Below are positions 7,406 to 15,923 of a stretch of 51,692 nucleotides of DNA, one piece after another. The DNA lies in assembly GCA_017883075.1 (NCBI GenBank), contig JADGOI010000005.1:1-51692 (forward strand), given 5' to 3'. A program made the position numbers and the translations under genes. Below the pieces are notes generated by a model. That model ran no database searches. It had not been told where the DNA came from and saw only the letters and a list, made by a program, of their open reading frames with translations. Positions within the stretch are counted from its first letter, which is position 1. Every line of letters starts with the position of its first letter. This DNA is from Acidimicrobiales bacterium (GTDB taxonomy: Bacteria; Actinomycetota; Acidimicrobiia; Acidimicrobiales; RAAP-2).

Positions 7406-8608
7406 GTGGACATCGATGGTGCAGTGACCCTGATGCCGGATCGGTCCGGGCCGCAGAGCCCACCCCCGGCACAGGCGGCACCGGACGGGCTCGATCAGTT
7501 CCGTGCCTCACTGACCGACTGGCTGAGCGCCAATCTCACCCCGGAGGTGGTGGCGTCCGGTCGCGGCGGCCTGGTGGTCGCCGAAACCATCGAGATCCTG
7601 AGGGCATGGAACCGAACCCTCGCCGATGCCGGGTGGGCGGCGATCTCGTGGCCCGCCGTGTATGGCGGCCGCGATGCCACAGTTGCCGAGCAGTTGGCGT
7701 TCCATGAGGTGATGACCGAGGCTCAGGCCCCGGGCCCGGTGAACGCCATCGGCGTGGCAAACATTGCTCCCGCCATCATGGCCTTCGGCACTTCCGAGCA
7801 GAAGGACAGGTATCTGGCACCCATGCTCCGAGGCGACGAGATCTGGTGCCAGGGCATGTCCGAGCCCGATGCCGGCTCTGACCTTGCTTCACTGAAGACC
7901 AGTGCTGTTGCCGACAACGATGGGTTCGTCGTCAACGGGCAGAAGACCTGGAACAGCCTCGGGCAGTTTGCCGACTGGTGTCAGCTCTATGTGCGTACCG
8001 ACCCATCGGTCCCCAAGCACAAGGGCATCACCTGCCTGCTGGTCGACATGAGATCCGCCGGCGTCGAGGTGCGGCCGGTGCGGACCATGGCCGGTGATTC
8101 GAGCTTCTCCGAGATCTTCCTCACCGACGTGTGGGTGCCGAACACTGCGCTCCTCGGATCGATCCACCAGGGTTGGAGGGTGGCCATGACCACCCTCAGC
8201 CACGAGCGGGCCGGGGTGGCCCGCCTCCATCTGGGGCTGACTGCCAGGTTCAACGAGCTGTTGGACGATGCCCGTTCGGCGGGGGTGGTGGCGACACCCG
8301 TGCAGCGCGACCGGTTGGCCCGGCTCTTTGCCTACATCTCCACCATGCGGTGGATGACGACCCGTGAGTTGGAGGCGATCGGCGGCGGCGGCCAGCCGTC
8401 CCCGGCCATGGGGAGCGTGGCCAAGCTCATGTGGGCCCAGGCGACCCAGGAACTGGCCGACCTGGCAGTGGGACTGCTCGGGACCGGTGCACTGGCCGGC
8501 CCGTGGACGAAGAATCTGGCCGCAGCACCGGCGGTGTCGATCGCCGGCGGTACCAGCGAGATCAACCGGAACATCGTGGCTGAGCATGGCCTGGGGCTAC
8601 CCCGGTGA
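7406..8608 (+). CDS. Acyl-CoA dehydrogenase
   Basis: This 400-residue FAD enzyme shows the family signatures: QGMSEPDAGSDLASLKT in the middle domain, GFVVNGQKTWNS, SEIFLTDVWVP, and the C-terminal GGTSEINRNIVAEHGLGLP. The residue where medium-chain enzymes carry the catalytic Glu (YEGTS) is Gly here (AGGTS), so the base probably comes from another helix, as in isovaleryl-CoA dehydrogenase-like members. The GTG at 7406 follows AGGGGGA closely. It would introduce a 2,3-double bond into an acyl-CoA; the downstream SDR, thioesterase and ALDH form a coupled set 88 bp later. Confidence 0.9.
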   Translation: MDIDGAVTLMPDRSGPQSPPPAQAAPDGLDQFRASLTDWLSANLTPEVVASGRGGLVVAETIEILRAWNRTLADAGWAAISWPAVYGGRDATVAEQLAFHEVMTEAQAPGPVNAIGVANIAPAIMAFGTSEQKDRYLAPMLRGDEIWCQGMSEPDAGSDLASLKTSAVADNDGFVVNGQKTWNSLGQFADWCQLYVRTDPSVPKHKGITCLLVDMRSAGVEVRPVRTMAGDSSFSEIFLTDVWVPNTALLGSIHQGWRVAMTTLSHERAGVARLHLGLTARFNELLDDARSAGVVATPVQRDRLARLFAYISTMRWMTTRELEAIGGGGQPSPAMGSVAKLMWAQATQELADLAVGLLGTGALAGPWTKNLAAAPAVSIAGGTSEINRNIVAEHGLGLPR

Positions 8609-8696
8609 ACGAGGTGTTCGCCGGGGCCCGGTGCTGTCACCGGTCCGCCCGGTCCGCCAGCTACGACCTGCAGGCCAACCAAAGAGAGGGACGACC

Positions 8697-9521
8697 ATGA
8701 CATCAGTGTGGGACTACGAGGGCAGACGAGTCGTTGTCAGTGGCGGTGGTGGCGCCGGCATGGGTGCGGCGACCGTCCGGGAGTTGGGCCATCTCGGCGC
8801 CGAGATCCACGTCATCGACTTGAAGGAACCACCGGTGGACGTGGCCAGCTTCCAACGCGTGGACCTGCGTGACCCCGATGCGATCGCCGGTGCCGTCGAG
8901 ACGATCGGGGGAACGATCGATGCATTGTTCAACTGCGCCGGTCTCCCCGGGGGTCGGTTCTCCGATTACGACACCATGCTGGTGAATTTCGCGGCCATGC
9001 GGCATCTGACCGATCTGGTGGTGCCGCACATGGGCGAGGGCGCGGCCATTGCCAACATCTCTTCGGGCGCGGGTGCGGCGTGGATGACCAACATCGCCAA
9101 GTGGATGCCCTTGGTCACCTGCGACGGCTTTGCCGAGACGTCCCGTTGGCTGAAGGACCATCCCGAGGAGATCGCAAGTGGGTACTCGCCCTCCAAGGAG
9201 GCCATCATCGTCTGGACGATCTGGCGGTCGTTCGAGTTGGGCAAGTCGGGGATCCGCATCAACTGCACCAGTCCCGGACCGACCGATACCCCGATGATGC
9301 CGGACTTCGAGGAGCAGGTGGGCAAGGCCTTCATGGACAACTATCCGATCCCGCTGGGCCACCGGGCCACGCCCGAGGAGCAGGCCTACCCGCTCATCTT
9401 CCTGAACTCGCGGGCGGCTTCGGCCATCACCGGCGAGAACATCCTCACCGATGGGGGCACCATGGGTGCCATGACGGTGGGCACCATGGACATATCGGCG
9501 TTCGGGGCCTTCCCCGAATGA
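8697..9521 (+). CDS. SDR family oxidoreductase
   Basis: The ATG at 8697 is preceded by AGAGAGGG and gives 274 residues. The Rossmann glycine motif is unusual (VSGGGGAGMGAAT at about 14-26 instead of TGxxxGIG). NCAG at 79-82, Ser122/123 and the catalytic Tyr163-xxx-Lys167 (GYSPSKEA) are present. PGPTDTPM and the C-terminal TGENILTDGGTMGAM are typical of SDRs that oxidise or reduce hydroxy/keto groups with NAD(P)H. An insertion of about 30 residues (AAWMTNIAKW to KDHPEEIAS) separates the Ser and Tyr, as in hydroxysteroid dehydrogenase-like SDRs. The stop overlaps the next ATG (ATGA). Confidence 0.87.
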   Translation: MTSVWDYEGRRVVVSGGGGAGMGAATVRELGHLGAEIHVIDLKEPPVDVASFQRVDLRDPDAIAGAVETIGGTIDALFNCAGLPGGRFSDYDTMLVNFAAMRHLTDLVVPHMGEGAAIANISSGAGAAWMTNIAKWMPLVTCDGFAETSRWLKDHPEEIASGYSPSKEAIIVWTIWRSFELGKSGIRINCTSPGPTDTPMMPDFEEQVGKAFMDNYPIPLGHRATPEEQAYPLIFLNSRAASAITGENILTDGGTMGAMTVGTMDISAFGAFPE

Positions 9522-10375
9522 ACGAGATTCCCGAGGCGTTTCGCCTCGAGCAGGTGGGGGAGCACCGGTTCCGGGCATCCAGCATCGGTGACCCGACCGT
9601 GCACGACGTGGTGTTCGGTGGCCAGATCATGGCGCAGATGATCCTCGCCTCCGGCTTGGGCTCGGCGGGCAAGGACGTCACGTCCATCCACACCATCTTC
9701 GCCCGCAGTGCCAGCCTTTCGGTACCCATCGACATCGAGGTGGACGTGATGCACGATGGGCGAACCCTCGGCAGTGAGACGGTCACCGTCCGCCAGGGGG
9801 ACCGGTTGTGCGCCCGTGGGCTCGTCCTCCGGCACGCCGAGGAGCCCGATCTCATCCGTCACCAGCCCCCCATGCCCGAGGTCGACAGCCCCGACACGGC
9901 CCCGGCCACAGGACAGGACATGCTGGTGGCCCCAGGGACCGAACTTCGGGTCGTCGGAGGTGTGAACACCTGGGACCCAGAGTCTCCGGTGGGTGCTGCC
10001 GAGCTGTTCGTCTGGATCCGACTCCCGGTCGGCCTCGGCGACTTCACCCTCACCCAGGCCATGTTGGCCTACGCCACTGACGGGTTTCTCATCGGCACGG
10101 CCATGCGCCCCCATGCCGGCATCGGTCAGAACATGGCCCACCGTTCCATCGCCACCGGCGTGGTATCGCACACTCTCACCTTCCATGACCGCTTCGAAGC
10201 CGGAGAGTGGCTGCTGATGGCCCATGAGGGCGTCTATGCCGGACGAGGCCGAAGTTACGGGAGGGCTCACGTCTTCGCCGAGGACGGCAGAGCGGTGGCC
10301 TCGTTCGTCCAGGAGAGCCTCATCCGTGCTGCCCACCCAGAGGGCAGCACATCCACTGCAGGGAGAAGGAATTGA
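9518..10375 (+). CDS. Acyl-CoA thioesterase, TesB-like double hot-dog
   Basis: This 285-residue protein begins at an ATG overlapping the SDR stop by 4 nt. Its N-terminal hot-dog carries VVFGGQIMAQMILAS and SIHTIFARSASLSVPIDIEV; the C-terminal hot-dog carries TQAMLAYATDGFLIGTAMRPH and LTFHDRFEAGEWLLMAHE. This resembles TesB/ACOT8-type thioesterases, which hydrolyse acyl-CoAs to free acid and CoA. Position within an acyl-CoA operon suggests release of a CoA product or removal of dead-end CoA esters. A catalytic Asp lies in the YATDG segment by family analogy. Confidence 0.85.
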   Translation: MNEIPEAFRLEQVGEHRFRASSIGDPTVHDVVFGGQIMAQMILASGLGSAGKDVTSIHTIFARSASLSVPIDIEVDVMHDGRTLGSETVTVRQGDRLCARGLVLRHAEEPDLIRHQPPMPEVDSPDTAPATGQDMLVAPGTELRVVGGVNTWDPESPVGAAELFVWIRLPVGLGDFTLTQAMLAYATDGFLIGTAMRPHAGIGQNMAHRSIATGVVSHTLTFHDRFEAGEWLLMAHEGVYAGRGRSYGRAHVFAEDGRAVASFVQESLIRAAHPEGSTSTAGRRN

Positions 10376-11877
10376 TGACAAATCAGAACGACACTTCGGC
10401 CGAACCCACCGGAGAGACCCGGATGCTCATCGACGGCGAGCTGGTTCCGGCCGTCTCGGGCAAGCAATTCGACAATGTCAATCCGGCCACCGAGGGCGTG
10501 CTCGGCCAGGTGGCCGATGCCGGTCACGAGGACATGGACCGTGCCATCGGAAGCGCCCGCCGGGCCTTTGACGGGACCGGCTGGGCCACCGACAAGAAGT
10601 TTCGCCAGCGGTGCCTGGCCCAACTGCAGGACGCGCTCGAAGAGGAACATGAGTTGCTCCGGGCTGAGCTGGTGGCTGAAGTGGGGACCCCTGTGCTTCT
10701 GACCTACGGGCCTCAACTCGACGCCCCCCTGGCCGAGGGCCTGACATGGCCGGCCCGGTTCATCGACGAGTTCCCCTGGGAGCGCGACCTTCCTGAGGGA
10801 ACGGCGTTCGGCACCCGTAGCTGGCGCAAGGTGGTGAAGGAGGCGGCCGGGGTGGTGGCGGCAATCGTGCCGTGGAACTACCCCTTCGAGGTGACCATCA
10901 ACAAGCTGGGCCAAGCGTTGGCCACCGGCAACTCGGTGATCCTGAAGGCGGCCCCCCTCACGCCGTGGAACGCCACCCGCATCGGTCGGCTGGTGGCGGA
11001 GAAGACCGACATCCCGGCCGGGATCCTTCAGGTGGTGACCACGTCGGACAACACGGTGGCCGAGGACCTCGTCACCGACCCACGGGTCGATCTGGTGTCC
11101 TTCACCGGTTCCACCGCGGTGGGCCGGCGCATCATGGAGAAGGGGGCACCCACGCTGAAGCGGCTGTTCCTCGAGCTCGGAGGCAAGTCGGCCGACATCG
11201 TGCTGGAGGACGCCGACTTCGCCGCCAAGCTATCCATGGCCTGGACGGTATGCGTCCACGGCGGGCAGGGATGCGTGATGCTCACCCGGATGCTGCTGCC
11301 GCGGTCCCGTTACGACGAGGGAATTGCCGCCATGGAAGAGGGATTCCGGACCATGGCCTATGGGGACCCGACCGATGCGTCCAACCTGCAGGGGCCGCAG
11401 ATCAGCGCCGTCCAACGCCAGCGGGTGCTTGACCTCATCGAGTCCGGCGTGGACGAGGGAGCCCGGGTAGTGGTGGGCGGTGGGCGTCCGGCCCACCTGG
11501 ACAAGGGGTTCTATGTGGAACCGACCCTCATCGCCGACGTCGACAATTCGATGAGAATCGCCCAGGAGGAGATCTTCGGGCCCGTCCTGGTGGTGGTGCC
11601 TTTCGAGGACGACGACGATGCAGTGCGCATCGCCAATGAGAATCAGTACGGGCTCGGTTGCGGCGTGACCTCCGGCTCGGAGGAACGGGCCCTGTCGGTG
11701 GCGAGAAGGATCCGGGCCGGCACCGCCTCGGTGAACGGGGGGGTGTGGTACGGAGCCGATGCCCCCTTTGGTGGCTACAAGGCCAGCGGCGTCGGCCGGC
11801 AGAACGGGCTGGAGGGATTCGAGCAGTACACCGAGACCAAGACGATCGCCGGCGGGTTGCCACCGCTCGTCCAGTAG
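10375..11877 (+). CDS. Aldehyde dehydrogenase, NAD(P)+-dependent
   Basis: The ATG at 10375 shares its A with the thioesterase stop (TGATG) and is preceded by GGGAGAAGGA. The protein has 500 residues with all ALDH landmarks: PWNYP with Asn168, FTGSTAVGRRI, the general base Glu267 in LELGGKS, the nucleophile Cys300 in GGQGCVMLTR, EEIFGPV and a C-terminal PFGGYKASGVGRQNG. It oxidises an aldehyde to a carboxylic acid in the cytosol. It is the last gene of the coupled SDR-thioesterase-ALDH set. The aldehyde cannot be specified. Confidence 0.92.
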   Translation: MTNQNDTSAEPTGETRMLIDGELVPAVSGKQFDNVNPATEGVLGQVADAGHEDMDRAIGSARRAFDGTGWATDKKFRQRCLAQLQDALEEEHELLRAELVAEVGTPVLLTYGPQLDAPLAEGLTWPARFIDEFPWERDLPEGTAFGTRSWRKVVKEAAGVVAAIVPWNYPFEVTINKLGQALATGNSVILKAAPLTPWNATRIGRLVAEKTDIPAGILQVVTTSDNTVAEDLVTDPRVDLVSFTGSTAVGRRIMEKGAPTLKRLFLELGGKSADIVLEDADFAAKLSMAWTVCVHGGQGCVMLTRMLLPRSRYDEGIAAMEEGFRTMAYGDPTDASNLQGPQISAVQRQRVLDLIESGVDEGARVVVGGGRPAHLDKGFYVEPTLIADVDNSMRIAQEEIFGPVLVVVPFEDDDDAVRIANENQYGLGCGVTSGSEERALSVARRIRAGTASVNGGVWYGADAPFGGYKASGVGRQNGLEGFEQYTETKTIAGGLPPLVQ

Positions 11878-11879
11878 TT

Positions 11880-11907
11880 GGTACCAGTTAATTCAATGGT
11901 TCGTACC
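11880..11907. promoter_or_regulatory. AT-rich inverted repeat, possible operator/promoter
   Basis: GGTAC and GTACC flank an AT-rich core (TTAATTCAA) in the 77-bp gap between the ALDH and the CoA-transferase. The gap is notably poorer in GC than its surroundings. The arrangement would suit a TetR-type operator or promoter for the CoA-transferase gene, but the arms are short. Confidence 0.3.
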
Positions 11908-11954
11908 AGGGCCGTGAGGTCGTCGAAGCGTCCGCCGTCGAAAAGGAGAACACA

Positions 11955-13172
11955 GTGAAGGGCATCATGAGCGGTATCCGAGTGGTCGAGGTGGCGGCAT
12001 GGACCTACGTACCGATAGCGGGGGCGGTCCTGGCCGAGTGGGGTGCCGATGTCATCAAGATCGAGCACCCCGAGGTCGGTGACCCCCAACGAGGCCTGGT
12101 GAACTCCGGGCTGGTCCCCAGCGGGCCGGGTGGGGTCAACCACATGATGGAGCTGCCCAACCGGGGGAAGCGCAGTGTCGGCCTCAATCTGAAGACCGAA
12201 GAAGGTCATGCCCTCCTCCTCAAGTTGGCGGAGAGCGCCGACGTCTTCTTGACCAATTTCCGTCCGCAGGCCCGCGCCAAACTGAAGATCGACGTGGAGG
12301 ACATCCGGGCCGTCAACCCCGACATCATCTATGTGCGGGGCTCGGCCAACGGTCAACGCGGGCCGGAGTCGAAGAGGGGTGGGTATGACAACTCCACCTT
12401 CTGGGGACGCGGAGGTTCGGCCGACATCCTCAGTGCCCCCGGGGAGTACCCGACAAGCCAACCGGGACCGGGGTACGGGGATGTCATCGGAGGGCTGACC
12501 ATTGCCGGCGGGGTATCGGCCGCCCTCTTCCACCGCCAGCGAACCGGGGAAGCTGTCACCGTCGACAATTCGTTGTTGGCCAACGGCATCTGGGCCACAG
12601 GGGCGACGGTGTTGGCCGCCGACCTCTTCGGGTTCAGTCGGATGCCACGCGGGGACCGGACCAAGATGCCGAATCCGCTGGTCAATAACTACAAGACCAA
12701 GGACGACCGCTTCCTGTCCCTGATCATGCTCGAATCAGACAGGTACTGGGCCGACCTGGTCATCAAGATAGGTCGACCGGAGTTGGCCGATGACCCTCGC
12801 TTCGTGGACTCGGTGGTGCGGGCCCAGAACTGCCAGGAGTGCGTCATCGCCCTCGACGAGATCTTCGCCGGCCGCACCCTTGACGAGTGGAAGCCCATCC
12901 TCTTCGAGGTAGAAGGGGTGTGGGCTCCGGTGCAGACGGCCAGCGAGTTGTTGGAGGACCCCCAGGTCCTTGCCAACGACTACATCCGCGAGGTCACCTC
13001 GGCGTCGGGAACGACCTTCCACATGGTGGCGTCACCGCTGCAGTTCAATGAGCAACCGCCGGACCTCACCCGGGCACCCGACCACGGGGAACACACCGAC
13101 CAGGTCCTCGAGGAGCTGGGCCTGGACATGGACGCCATCCTCGATCTCAAACTCAAGGGGGCGGTGCTCTGA
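11955..13172 (+). CDS. Family III CoA-transferase (CaiB/BaiF-like)
   Basis: This 405-residue protein starts at a GTG with AGGAG 8 nt upstream. SGIRVVEVAAWTYVPIAGAVLAEWGADVIKIEHPE is split across the classic N-terminus of class III CoA-transferases, and Asp176 in GPGYGDVIGG is the expected catalytic aspartate that forms the acyl anhydride. SVGLNLKTEEG and DVFLTNFRP are further family features. These enzymes move CoA between organic acids, or racemise 2-methylacyl-CoAs in the AMACR branch. Location among beta-oxidation genes fits either role. It is convergent with the crotonase gene, 5 bp apart. Confidence 0.9.
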   Translation: MKGIMSGIRVVEVAAWTYVPIAGAVLAEWGADVIKIEHPEVGDPQRGLVNSGLVPSGPGGVNHMMELPNRGKRSVGLNLKTEEGHALLLKLAESADVFLTNFRPQARAKLKIDVEDIRAVNPDIIYVRGSANGQRGPESKRGGYDNSTFWGRGGSADILSAPGEYPTSQPGPGYGDVIGGLTIAGGVSAALFHRQRTGEAVTVDNSLLANGIWATGATVLAADLFGFSRMPRGDRTKMPNPLVNNYKTKDDRFLSLIMLESDRYWADLVIKIGRPELADDPRFVDSVVRAQNCQECVIALDEIFAGRTLDEWKPILFEVEGVWAPVQTASELLEDPQVLANDYIREVTSASGTTFHMVASPLQFNEQPPDLTRAPDHGEHTDQVLEELGLDMDAILDLKLKGAVL

Positions 13173-13177
13173 TCAGG

Positions 13178-13993
13178 TCAGCGGAGACGCCAGTCAATTC
13201 GCGTGCCCGACGAGAAGCGCTCCTGTCCCTCGGCCAGGGTGGCGCGATCGGTCCCGATGTTGGTGAACAAGAAGGCGTGATCGAGCGCTTGGCGTCGGGT
13301 CAGCTCCAGTCCGGTCCACAGGGCCCGGACGGTGCCCTGCACTGCCAGCGCAGGTTGACCGGCGATGGCGCCGGCCGCCCACGCCGTCCGGGAGTGGAGC
13401 TCGGCGGCCGGTACGACTTCGGAGACCAGGCCGACCTGGTGGGCCCGCTTCGCCGACATGCGTTCGTGGGCACCCAGCAACGACAGCCGCGCAACCTCCT
13501 GGAACGGCATCTTGTGAAGCAGGAAGATGGGTTCGAAGGCGGCGGGCATGCCGTAGGTGACATGGGGGTCGAAAAAGGTGGCGTGATCGGCGGCAATGAT
13601 GAAGTCCACTTCGCCGAGGAGGTAGAAGGCCCCTCCGCATGCCATACCGTTGACAGCTGCGATCACCGGCTTCCAGAGGTCATTGGATTTGGGGCAGACG
13701 CTCTTGCCCGGGTCGTCGAAGTCCCAGGGCGTGTTGTAGCCGGGGAGCTTTCCTGGCGGCAGGTCGTCCATCGATTCGATCTGACCACGGTCCAGGCCGG
13801 TGGAGAATGCCTTCTCACCGCTTCCGGTGAGCACCACGCAGCGGACGTCGTCGTTCATCCGAAGCATCGACCACAGTTCCCGGAGTTCCCTCTGCATCAC
13901 CGAGTCGAAGGCGTTGTAGGCCTCGGGGCGATTGAGGGTGACCCATGCCACGCCGTCTGATTCTTCGTAGAGGAGGGTCTCTCGTTTGGACAT
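13178..13993 (-). CDS. Enoyl-CoA hydratase/isomerase family (crotonase fold)
   Basis: The ATG at 13993 gives 271 residues beginning MSKRETLLYEESDGVAWVTL. An open frame extends upstream, but only through the antisense of the P450 gene. Oxyanion-hole segments are visible as FSTGLDRG and VNGMACGGAFYLLGEVD. The usual catalytic Glu pair is not obvious; YGMPAAFEPIFLL occupies the second position. The fold covers hydratases, isomerases, thioesterases and C-C lyases on CoA esters. The gene is divergent from the P450 gene with a 69-bp shared upstream region, so the two may be co-regulated. Confidence 0.85.
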   Translation of the reverse strand: MSKRETLLYEESDGVAWVTLNRPEAYNAFDSVMQRELRELWSMLRMNDDVRCVVLTGSGEKAFSTGLDRGQIESMDDLPPGKLPGYNTPWDFDDPGKSVCPKSNDLWKPVIAAVNGMACGGAFYLLGEVDFIIAADHATFFDPHVTYGMPAAFEPIFLLHKMPFQEVARLSLLGAHERMSAKRAHQVGLVSEVVPAAELHSRTAWAAGAIAGQPALAVQGTVRALWTGLELTRRQALDHAFLFTNIGTDRATLAEGQERFSSGTRIDWRLR

Positions 13994-14062
13994 GGCCGCG
14001 ATGCTATCGGTGGCCGATCGAGGGGCTGTCGTTCCGGTCCCCGGAAGAAGGGATGGAGCGCC

Positions 14063-15322
14063 ATGGGTGACGTTGAACCGACCGCGGTTGACTTTGATCC
14101 CCACGCCGAAACGTATCTGGATGGTCGCCACGCCACCTGGGCCGAACTGCGAAGATGCCCGGTTTCGCGCAGCCCCCACTACGGGGGATTCTGGGTGGTG
14201 AGCGGGTACGACGAGGTGGCCAAGGTGGCCCGCGACGACACCACATTCTCGAGCCGGTACGAACCGGCGCCCGTCGACGGTCTCGACTACCTGGGGATCA
14301 CCGGGATCCCGCGGGCCCGAGGCATCCCACAAGCCGGCATTGCCGAAGCCGACGCGGACGTGCACGTTGCCCTCCGGCGACTCCTCAATCCGTTTCTTCT
14401 TCCCGGCGCCATCGCGGCTCTCACCCCATTCATGGAGGCGACGACCACCTGGTTCCTCGACCAGAAGATCGGTGACGGCCAGATGGACATGGTGCTCGAT
14501 TTCGCCAATCCGGTCCCGGCCGTCATCACCATGCAGCTGATTGGTCTCCCGTGTGACCAGTGGGCCCGGTATGCGGAGGTCTTCCATGGCACCGTGGCCT
14601 ACGGCACACGGACGCCTGAGCATCGCCAGGCCGTGGCCCTCATCCCGGCCATGATGACCGAGCTCGTGGCTGCGGTGGAGGAACGGAAGCGGAAGCCCCA
14701 AGCCGACATCCTCACCGAGCTGACCCGTCTGCGACTGGACGATGGCCGCTTGCTGACCGACGAACAGATCGGATCCGTGCTGTGGAACCTGGTCGGCGGA
14801 GGCCTGGACACCACCACGTCGTTGACATCCCTGGCGCTGCATCACCTCAACAGCGACGCCGGGGCGCGCCGGCGATTGGTCGAGAACCCGGACCTTCTTC
14901 CGACCGCCACCGAGGAGTACCTCCGTTTCTTCTGTGTCAATGAGACGCTCACCCGCACGGTCACCAAGGACACCGAACTCGGCGGCCAGCACCTTCGACG
15001 GGGCGACTATCTGATGGTGAGTTGGTTGTCGGCCAATCTCGACGAGAAGGTGTTCGAGGACGCCGAGGAACTGGTGCTGGATCGGGCCCCCAACCGCCAC
15101 CTGGCCTTCGGGGTCGGGCCGCACCGGTGCATCGGCCTGCACATGGCGCGGGCTCTCTTTCAGATCATGATGCGCGAAGTACTGAGCCGGATCCCCGACT
15201 ATCAGATCGATACGGAGGCAACCCGCTTCTATCAGGGCAACCCCGAACTCACAGGGGTCGTCACCATGCCGACCACGTTCACTCCGGGAGCCGTCACCGG
15301 TCGATCCGAGGCGCCTTTCTGA
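14063..15322 (+). CDS. Cytochrome P450
   Basis: This 419-residue soluble bacterial P450 starts at the ATG at 14063, with GGGATGGAG upstream. The I-helix oxygen-binding motif is GGGLDTTTS (Asp in place of the more common Glu), the K-helix ExxR is EEYLR, and the heme ligand is Cys356 in FGVGPHRCIGLHMAR. It would hydroxylate a hydrophobic substrate using electrons from a ferredoxin such as that at 7106. The divergent crotonase gene and surrounding CoA enzymes suggest a lipid, terpenoid or steroid-like substrate; this is inference. Confidence 0.93.
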   Translation: MGDVEPTAVDFDPHAETYLDGRHATWAELRRCPVSRSPHYGGFWVVSGYDEVAKVARDDTTFSSRYEPAPVDGLDYLGITGIPRARGIPQAGIAEADADVHVALRRLLNPFLLPGAIAALTPFMEATTTWFLDQKIGDGQMDMVLDFANPVPAVITMQLIGLPCDQWARYAEVFHGTVAYGTRTPEHRQAVALIPAMMTELVAAVEERKRKPQADILTELTRLRLDDGRLLTDEQIGSVLWNLVGGGLDTTTSLTSLALHHLNSDAGARRRLVENPDLLPTATEEYLRFFCVNETLTRTVTKDTELGGQHLRRGDYLMVSWLSANLDEKVFEDAEELVLDRAPNRHLAFGVGPHRCIGLHMARALFQIMMREVLSRIPDYQIDTEATRFYQGNPELTGVVTMPTTFTPGAVTGRSEAPF

Positions 15323-15923
15323 GGGATGCGCCGACCTGGCCGGAGCTCCTCGATAAGCAGGTGGCGGCCCTGTCCCACGAAGGCCGAATCGACGAAGCCC
15401 GCCCGGTACCGCGCGACATCGCCGACGGTTGATGGCCTCCCGTATGGCGGTGCTAAGGGCGCCGATGGGTCCGAGGCCGACCGGCGGCGCCGGCGGTCAC
15501 TCTCCGTGGTGCCGCGGAGGGGACAGGAGGGGACGGGTGCCACGTTCGTTCCACGTCCCGGCGAAAGCAGTTCCTCGGATCGGCAAAGTGCCACGCAGCG
15601 TGTCGGTCTCATTCCTGGATGGGCAAACTGCAACCGATGCCAATTCGCCGCGACGTGGAACGAAACCAACGTGCCGGCGCTCCCAGTGCTGCCGAGATCG
15701 ACCACCACGAAACCATCGCCCGAGGTGGGGTGGTTCTGCTCCGAACACGACGGCTACGCCAATCTGCCTGGGCTCCTCGCCCGCCGGGTGGGATGAACTG
15801 GTCGGCATCCCGTAACTGCCGGCCGGCGCGCTAGGTTCGCGGCGGTGGCCGGTGGCGCGAGATTCATGTCGCCGGCCCGGCCGGTAACGGTGCGCAACTA
15901 TTCGAGGGCAAGGGAGGACTGAG
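15323..15923. other. 601-bp gene-free interval with possible coding remnants
   Basis: No convincing gene is seen. Just after the P450 stop, the +1 frame stays open for about 36 codons (TWPELLDKQVAALSHEGRID) and ends at 15432 with genome-like third-position GC. A second short stretch around 15601-15796 contains CNRC and FCSEHDGYANL. Neither has a credible start or full domain, so they may be decayed genes. The interval also contains an inverted repeat. The last 20 bp hold the ribosome binding site of the next gene. Confidence 0.4.
15546..15663. repeat. 20-bp inverted repeat with 78-bp loop
   Basis: The left arm (15546-15565) and right arm (15644-15663) are reverse complements at 19 of 20 positions. 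Within the loop, 15577-15593 and 15617-15633 are imperfect direct repeats (14 of 17 match, GGATCGGCAAAGTGCCA-like). Such a nested arrangement is unusual here and sits in the only long gene-free interval. It could be a MITE-like remnant, a protein-binding site or a folded RNA. Confidence 0.6.

Noticed and set aside
13994-15142. A 383-codon N-terminal extension of the crotonase gene on the reverse strand
   Set aside because: It is antisense to a complete P450 gene and has no domain; the crotonase family start is at the ATG at 13993.
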